Source: Marinobacterium sp. (lineage in GTDB: Bacteria > Pseudomonadota > Gammaproteobacteria > Pseudomonadales > Balneatricaceae). From it: DNA of 64,000 nucleotides. The DNA lies in NCBI GenBank assembly GCA_025800125.1, contig JAOXSF010000026.1, forward strand, positions 1 through 64,000, given 5' to 3'. Of this stretch, positions 59,101 to 64,000 are shown piece after piece. Position 1 is the first letter of the stretch. Each line of letters starts with the position of its first letter. Below the pieces are notes generated by a model. The model was given only the letters and a program-made list of their open reading frames with translations, searched no databases and was not told where the DNA came from. Both the position numbers and the translations under genes were made by a program.

Positions 59101-61046
59101 CCTCTGCGACCGACCCGACCCGTTCTGATCAGACGGCTGCAGACGCAGCAGCCAGTCAGGATACTGCTCGCAACGCCCGCCGCTGGCTGAAACAGCAGCA
59201 GAAAGATGTGGCACAGGGGCGGGCCGGTCGCCTGCTCAGCGCCAGTGTGGCGCTGGGCACCCTGGCGGGCATTGCACTGATTGGCCAGGCGGCACTGCTG
59301 GCCCATACTGCCCATCAGGTGATGTTTGAACAGCGGTCGCTGAGTCAGGTAAGCACTTTTTTATGGGCCATGCTGGCACTGATTTTACTGCGCGCCCTGC
59401 TTGGCTATGCTGGCAACCGGCTGGCCAGCCACGCCAGCCAGCAGATCCGTGCTTCGCTGCGCGAGCGGCTCAGCCGCCATCTGCTTAATATCGGCCCGCA
59501 GCTATACAACCGTCATGGCAAACGCAGCGCCGAACTGAGCACCCTGTTCAGCGACGGCATTGAAACACTGGATGACTACTACGCCCGCTACCTGCCTGCC
59601 GTCGCCTTTAGCGCATTGATTCCGCTGGCAATTCTGGCACTGGTGCTGCCACTGGATGGGCTGTCGGGGCTGATCTTTCTGGTTACCGCACCGCTGATCC
59701 CGTTTTTTATGATCATGATCGGTCAGCAGGCCGAGAAGCTGAACCAGCAGCGCTGGCAGCAGCTGGCCCGGCTGGGCAACCATCTGCTGGACCGTATCCG
59801 TGGTCTGACCGAATTGCGCTTGCTCGGCACCAGTCAACGTGAAGCCGCCGCTGTGGCACAGATTGCCGACCAATACCGTCGCAGCACCCTGTCAGTGCTG
59901 AAGGTGGCCTTTCTCTCGTCACTGGCACTGGAATTTCTGGCCACTATCAGTATTGCGTTGGTCGCCGTGACCATCGGTTTCCGGCTTTATTACGGCGAGC
60001 TGGATTTTGGCACCGGTTTTCTGATTCTGCTGCTGGCACCGGAGTTCTACCTGCCACTGCGCAATCTGGGCACCCATTACCATGCCCGGATGGCCGGGGT
60101 CAGCGCCGCCGAGCAGATGGTGGAACTGTTTCAGATTAAGCCCCTGGGGTTACAACCAGAAACAATAGCCGATAGCAGCACCTCAGAACCCACCAACGCC
60201 TCAGACTGGAAACTGCCTGTTATTGAGCTGCGGCAGCTGCATTTCAGCTATGGCCGCGAACCGGTACTGCAAGGGCTGAACCTGTGCTTTGATCAACCTG
60301 GCCTCTACGCAGTGGTGGGCCGGAGCGGCGCAGGCAAAAGTACCTTGCTGGATCTGCTGGCTGGTTTTATCCAGCCACAGCAGGGCAGCCTGCTGGTAAA
60401 CAAACAACCGCTGGGGACTAAACAACTGGATAGCCCACACATGGACAGCCAACAACCCTATACCCAACAGCTACAGCACTGGCGTCAGCAGCTGGGCTGG
60501 CTGTCGCAACAGCCGCAACTGTTTGCTGGTAGTGTGGCCGACAACCTGCGATTGGGCTGCCCGGATGCCAGTGATCAGCAACTGCAACAGGCGGCTCGCA
60601 AAGCCGGTGCCGATGAATTTATCCACCAACTGCCAGAGGGCTATCAGACGTTGCTCAATGAAGATGCCAGCCAGCTATCCGGCGGTCAGCTTCAGCGACT
60701 GGCGCTGGCCCGCGCTTTTGTGCGCGAAGCAAAGGTACTGCTGCTGGATGAGCCCGGCACCGGGCTGGACCCGGACAGTGACCAGCGCATCAGCCAGGCG
60801 CTGGCTGACTACGCCCGTGACCATATCGTAATTATGGTGGCCCAGCGTCTGCACAGCGTGCGCGCAGCCGATCAGATTATTCTGTTGGCAGACGGCACAG
60901 TGTGCGAACAGGGTACCCACGCACAATTGATGGCAGCGCAAGGGGCTTATGCCCGGCTGGTAAAAGGCGACGATCTTTCAGACCAGCAACCTCTTTCAGA
61001 CCAGCAATCAGGTAACACCCCGTCCCCCAGTAACGAAAAGGCATAA
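59097..61046 (+). CDS. cydD: Thiol reductant ABC exporter subunit CydD
   Basis: A 649-residue half-transporter. Six membrane helices (~45-340), then an ABC ATPase with Walker A GRSGAGKST, signature LSGGQLQRLAL and Walker B VLLLDEPG. With CydC it exports glutathione/cysteine and is needed for bd oxidase assembly. Start GTG at 59097 overlaps cydX by 4 bases. Near the C-terminus the 15-base stretch CTTTCAGACCAGCAA is repeated in frame (DQQPLSDQQ). Confidence 0.95.
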   Translation: MTSATDPTRSDQTAADAAASQDTARNARRWLKQQQKDVAQGRAGRLLSASVALGTLAGIALIGQAALLAHTAHQVMFEQRSLSQVSTFLWAMLALILLRALLGYAGNRLASHASQQIRASLRERLSRHLLNIGPQLYNRHGKRSAELSTLFSDGIETLDDYYARYLPAVAFSALIPLAILALVLPLDGLSGLIFLVTAPLIPFFMIMIGQQAEKLNQQRWQQLARLGNHLLDRIRGLTELRLLGTSQREAAAVAQIADQYRRSTLSVLKVAFLSSLALEFLATISIALVAVTIGFRLYYGELDFGTGFLILLLAPEFYLPLRNLGTHYHARMAGVSAAEQMVELFQIKPLGLQPETIADSSTSEPTNASDWKLPVIELRQLHFSYGREPVLQGLNLCFDQPGLYAVVGRSGAGKSTLLDLLAGFIQPQQGSLLVNKQPLGTKQLDSPHMDSQQPYTQQLQHWRQQLGWLSQQPQLFAGSVADNLRLGCPDASDQQLQQAARKAGADEFIHQLPEGYQTLLNEDASQLSGGQLQRLALARAFVREAKVLLLDEPGTGLDPDSDQRISQALADYARDHIVIMVAQRLHSVRAADQIILLADGTVCEQGTHAQLMAAQGAYARLVKGDDLSDQQPLSDQQSGNTPSPSNEKA

Positions 61047-61048
61047 AG

Positions 61049-62830
61049 ATGAGCAGTCATCCGCAAGGCAACCATCATCTGAGCAACCGGGCGCTGCTAT
61101 GGCGTTTACTGCAACTGGCCCGCCCCCATCTGGGCTGGATGCTGCTGGGGGCACTGCTGACGCTGATTACCACCCTCGCCAGTATCGGCCTGCTGGCAAT
61201 CTCCGGCTGGTTTCTGGCCAGTATGGCAGTGGCCGGGCTGGCAGGTGTTACTTTTAACTACTTCACCCCCGCCGGGGTGATCCGTTTTCTGGCGATTGTG
61301 CGCACCGCCGGGCGTTATGGCGAGCGACTGGTCACCCATAACGCCACCCTGAAACTGCTCAGCGAGCTGCGTTTATGGTGCTACCAGCGGCTGGAACCGC
61401 TGGCACCGGCCCGGCTGCAAGGGTTACATAGCGGTGATCTGTTGAACCGATTACAAAATGATATCGACCGGCTGGACAGCCTCTATCTGCGTATCGCGGT
61501 GCCGGTGCTGGTTGCAGCGCTTGGCGTACCCGGTCTGCTCTGGCTGATCAGCCGTTACGACCCACAACTGGTACCGGTGCTGCTGGCCGGACTACTTAGC
61601 GTTGGTGTACTGATTCCACTCTGGGGGCAGCGTCAGAGTAAGCAATACAGTCAGACCCTGCTGCGTCAGAGTGCCGCCCTGCGCAGCGCACAGCTGGATA
61701 CCCTCAGCGGTATGCGCGAACTGCTGATCTACGGTGCCGATCAACGCCAGCAGCAACACTGCCAGCAACTGAGTGACAGCCTGCTGGCCTGTCAGAGTGA
61801 ACGGGACCGTATCAGCGCTGTTACTCAGGCGGTCAGCCTGATCGCCATCAACCTGACCGTACTGGCCGGGCTCTGGTGGCTGATCCCGCAGATCGCCAGT
61901 GGTGCACGGCCACCGGTTGAACTGGCGATGCTGACGCTGTTACTGCTGGCCGGGTTCGAGCTGGTGCAACCGCTACCACTGGCACTGGAGTTGTTACCAG
62001 AAACTCTGGCGGCCGCCCGACGGTTATTCCGACTGACTGATCAGCCACCCGTACGGCCTGAACCCGGGATACCTGCAACAGTACCGGTGCGTAGTGATTT
62101 GCAGATCCGTGATCTGAGCTTCAGCTACCCGGCGACCCGCAACAGGCCCGCCTCTCTCCCGGTATTGCAGAACCTGAACCTGCAGCTGAATCAGGGCGAC
62201 TGCTTGGCACTGATCGGCCCCAGCGGCGCAGGCAAAAGCACCTTGACGCAATTGCTTTGCGGCTTCTGGCCCATTGAGTCGGGGCAGATGCTGCTGGGCA
62301 GCACTGATATAAATCAGCTGGCGGGGGATGAGCTGCGACGGCAGATCGCGGTGGTATCGCAGCGGCCTTATCTGTTCAGCACTACCCTGGAGGAAAATTT
62401 GCGTATGGCACGCCCGGATGCCAGCCGGGAACAGCTAGACCGGGCCTGCCAGCAGGCCGGGCTACTGGCATTTGTTCAGAGCCTGCCAGATGGTTATCAG
62501 ACCTGGCTGGGCGAACAGGGTCAGGGGCTGTCAGGTGGTCAGGCGCGACGACTGGCCATTGCCCGCGCATTGCTGCAGGAAGCACCACTGCTGATTCTGG
62601 ATGAACCCACCGAAGGGCTGGATCGCCAGACCGAACAGGCGTTGATCAAAAACCTGCAGCCACTGCTGGCAAGCCGTACCACATTGCTGATCAGCCACCG
62701 TCCGGCGCTGCTGCAACTGGCAGATCAGATCTGCATTCTGCGCGATGGCAAAGTGGTACGTCAGGGACAACACCAGACACTGATCCAGCACAGCACTTAC
62801 TATCAGAACCTGCTGACGGTGTTTCATTAA
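61049..62830 (+). CDS. cydC: Thiol reductant ABC exporter subunit CydC
   Basis: A 593-residue half-transporter paired with CydD. N-terminal membrane domain (LGALLTLITTLASIGLLAISGWFLA), ATPase with Walker A GPSGAGKST, signature LSGGQARRLAI and Walker B LLILDEPT. It starts two bases after the cydD stop. It is the last gene of the operon before the regulator. Confidence 0.95.
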   Translation: MSSHPQGNHHLSNRALLWRLLQLARPHLGWMLLGALLTLITTLASIGLLAISGWFLASMAVAGLAGVTFNYFTPAGVIRFLAIVRTAGRYGERLVTHNATLKLLSELRLWCYQRLEPLAPARLQGLHSGDLLNRLQNDIDRLDSLYLRIAVPVLVAALGVPGLLWLISRYDPQLVPVLLAGLLSVGVLIPLWGQRQSKQYSQTLLRQSAALRSAQLDTLSGMRELLIYGADQRQQQHCQQLSDSLLACQSERDRISAVTQAVSLIAINLTVLAGLWWLIPQIASGARPPVELAMLTLLLLAGFELVQPLPLALELLPETLAAARRLFRLTDQPPVRPEPGIPATVPVRSDLQIRDLSFSYPATRNRPASLPVLQNLNLQLNQGDCLALIGPSGAGKSTLTQLLCGFWPIESGQMLLGSTDINQLAGDELRRQIAVVSQRPYLFSTTLEENLRMARPDASREQLDRACQQAGLLAFVQSLPDGYQTWLGEQGQGLSGGQARRLAIARALLQEAPLLILDEPTEGLDRQTEQALIKNLQPLLASRTTLLISHRPALLQLADQICILRDGKVVRQGQHQTLIQHSTYYQNLLTVFH

Positions 62831-62848
62831 TCGGGCTGCTTGAGGACG

Positions 62849-62888
62849 CCGTCAGAGATCTTGATAACACCGTCAGAGACCTTGATAA
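62849..62888. repeat. 21-bp period direct repeat after cydC
   Basis: CCGTCAGAGATCTTGATAA (62849-62867) and CCGTCAGAGACCTTGATAA (62870-62888), 18 of 19 bases identical, with a partial third CCGTCA. It lies 19 bp after the cydC stop. Confidence 0.8.
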
Positions 62889-62957
62889 AAAGCCGTCACC
62901 GATACAGGAAAACCCTGGCCTTAAGTTTAATTTCATGCATTTTCTGCACCATAGCGC

Positions 62958-63002
62958 TTGACCTGGCTCAATAAAAAATTTAAGTTTCAGAAAATTCTGA
63001 AA
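62958..63002 (+). promoter_or_regulatory. Promoter and operator of the GbsR-type gene (copy of the cydA promoter)
   Basis: TTGACC (62958-62963), 17-bp spacer, TAAGTT (62981-62986), then TTTCAGAAAATTCTGAAA (62985-63002), identical in operator and spacing to the array upstream of cydA. Flanking bases are also conserved (TGACCTGRCTCAAYAAAAAA; AAAYTCAAAAC after the palindrome). Confidence 0.7.
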
Positions 63003-63030
63003 ACTCAAAACAGGAGTAGCTGTCGCCACC

Positions 63031-63600
63031 ATGGAAATGTCACCGATGATCGAGTCCTTCGTCTTTCACTTTGGTGAGATGGGCAGCCGCTGGGGGTTTA
63101 ACCGCACGGTCGGTCAGATGTATGCGCTGATGGTGGTCAGTGATAAGCCGCTTAATGCCGGTCAGATTGCCGAGGCACTGAATATCTCCCGTGGCAATGT
63201 CAGCATGGGCATTAAAGAACTTCAGTCCTGGCAGCTGATTCAGCAGCACCATATTCCGGGTGATCGTAAAGATTACTTCTCCCCAAAAGGGGATATCTGG
63301 GATATGGCCAATACGGTTTTTGAAGAACGCCGCAAGCGCGAGGTTGACCCGACACTCAGTCTGCTGCGTGACACCCTGCTGGAGAAACCAGCCAATGAAT
63401 CTGAAGCCTACGCCCAGGAGCGTATGCGTGAGATCCATGATCTGCTGGAAACCGTGACCCAGTGGGCAGGTGAGTTACAACGTATGAACCCGGAAAAACT
63501 CAGTACCCTGATGAAACTTGGTGCTGGTGTGGCGCGGGTTCTCGAGTTCAAAGAGCAGCTTCTCAGCTCCAATGAAAGCAAATCCGAAAAAAGGGACTGA
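63031..63600 (+). CDS. GbsR/MarR-type transcriptional regulator
   Basis: A 189-residue winged-helix regulator. HTH region LNAGQIAEALNISRGNVSMGIKELQSWQLI (~41-70), wing HHIPGDRKDYFSPKGD, and a C-terminal helical dimerisation part. This is the GbsR/CudC/OpcR subgroup, best known as choline-sensing repressors. Context differs here: it follows cydABX-DC and shares its promoter/operator, so it is the likely cyd repressor. ATG at 63031 lies 14 bases after AGGAG, a long spacing. Confidence 0.88.
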   Translation: MEMSPMIESFVFHFGEMGSRWGFNRTVGQMYALMVVSDKPLNAGQIAEALNISRGNVSMGIKELQSWQLIQQHHIPGDRKDYFSPKGDIWDMANTVFEERRKREVDPTLSLLRDTLLEKPANESEAYAQERMREIHDLLETVTQWAGELQRMNPEKLSTLMKLGAGVARVLEFKEQLLSSNESKSEKRD

Positions 63601-63700
63601 CCCGTCCCGGAAATAACAGCCAGCACCTGCGCCCCACCCTTTCAGGCGTATTGCACGAAGGTGTGATGTACTGTATTTCACGGATCTTCCAGGCGGATAA

Positions 63701-63745
63701 CCGGATGGCTGCTGCTCGCATCCGGCCCGCCCTTTCTTTTTCTTT
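63701..63745 (+). terminator. Terminator of the GbsR-type gene, shared element
   Basis: CCGGATG (63701-63707) pairs with CATCCGG (63719-63725), followed by a T-rich tail (CCCTTTCTTTTTCTTTTCT). The stem and flanking CCCG match the hairpin in the cydA leader at 56083-56110. Confidence 0.75.
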
Positions 63746-63854
63746 TCTATCTTGTCTGACGGGTGAATTCTCACCTGGTAGCCACGTCGATTTATATCTA
63801 CCTGTGTGTTGTTTATCTGCGTACTGATTTGCCAGAACGCTATCTACCAAGGGG

Positions 63855-63896
63855 CGCTATTTACCGGGCTCTATTTACCGGGCTCTATTTACCAGT
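63855..63896. repeat. 14-bp tandem repeat, three copies
   Basis: Units of GCTCTATTTACCGG start at 63855 (GCGC variant), 63869 and 63883. They lie just below the MCP gene end on the minus strand. Confidence 0.85.
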
Positions 63897-63902
63897 GTCA
63901 GG

Positions 63903-64000
63903 TTAACGCTCAAATGCCCGTACGATAGAGTCCAGCTGGCCAATTGTCTGATGGAGTGTGCGAGAGGCATCTGCCGCTCGTTGTGAAGCCTGTTGCGTGT
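63903..64000 (-). CDS. C-terminus of a methyl-accepting chemotaxis protein (cut by window edge)
   Basis: On the minus strand an open frame enters from the right edge and codes TQQASQRAADASRTLHQTIG then QLDSIVRAFER before a TAA at 63903-63905. This amphipathic coiled-coil end is typical of MCP C-termini. Only about 31 residues are visible, so the family call is tentative. Confidence 0.5.
   Translation of the reverse strand, partial: TQQASQRAADASRTLHQTIGQLDSIVRAFER

Overview
The window looks like chromosomal DNA from a marine gammaproteobacterium of the Oceanospirillales/Pseudomonadales type. The basis is gene order and protein family, not a database search: a ParP/DUF2802 chemotaxis tail runs into a ccm operon, zipA-ligA is followed by a lipoprotein and a YheU gene, and prkA-yeaH-ycgB is present. 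I saw no insertion sequence, prophage, CRISPR array, tRNA or rRNA. Most genes are housekeeping or respiratory.

Left part (1-18.3 kb): the end of a chemotaxis/flagellar cluster (a ParP/CheW-domain protein cut by the window edge, then DUF2802). Convergent to it lie an FlhB C-terminal-like gene and a very long FliK-like gene. Divergent from fliK is a complete System I cytochrome c maturation operon, ccmABCDEFGHI, including a small ccmD. Then come zipA with an unusually long linker, ligA, a lipoprotein and a YheU-family gene.

Middle part (18.3-33 kb): a CBS-domain protein, mnmC, a lone UDP-sugar dehydrogenase, hinT, and the stress module ycgB/yeaH/prkA. A branched-chain amino acid catabolic operon follows (Leu/Val/Phe dehydrogenase, E1alpha, E1beta, E2; no E3).

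Region 33-49.4 kb: an L,D-transpeptidase and a membrane protein that share a C-terminal domain, a TehA/TDT transporter with a divergent LysR regulator, and a second LysR regulator. Then a signalling block: response regulator, 7TM-DISM histidine kinase, periplasmic sugar-binding-like protein, PAS-GGDEF-EAL protein and a cytosolic FIST-domain chemoreceptor. A scar follows in which a decayed NhaC antiporter and a truncated LysR gene meet head to head.

Right part (49.4-64 kb): mobA, a MocR-type regulator whose PLP-lysine position is arginine, dsbB, a MmcQ/YjbR gene, pyrC and an uncharacterised repeat/ATP-grasp protein. Then comes the cytochrome bd unit cydABX-cydDC followed by a GbsR-type regulator, and finally the 3' end of a methyl-accepting chemotaxis gene.

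The most striking signal is at the bd oxidase locus. The promoter and an 18-bp near-palindrome upstream of cydA are repeated almost exactly upstream of the GbsR-type gene at the far end of the operon, and a second hairpin element is also shared. This predicts a self-contained regulator/oxidase module with more C-ending codons than its surroundings. A second recurring signal is a set of short (13-38 bp) tandem duplications in intergenic DNA, three of them at or across gene ends.
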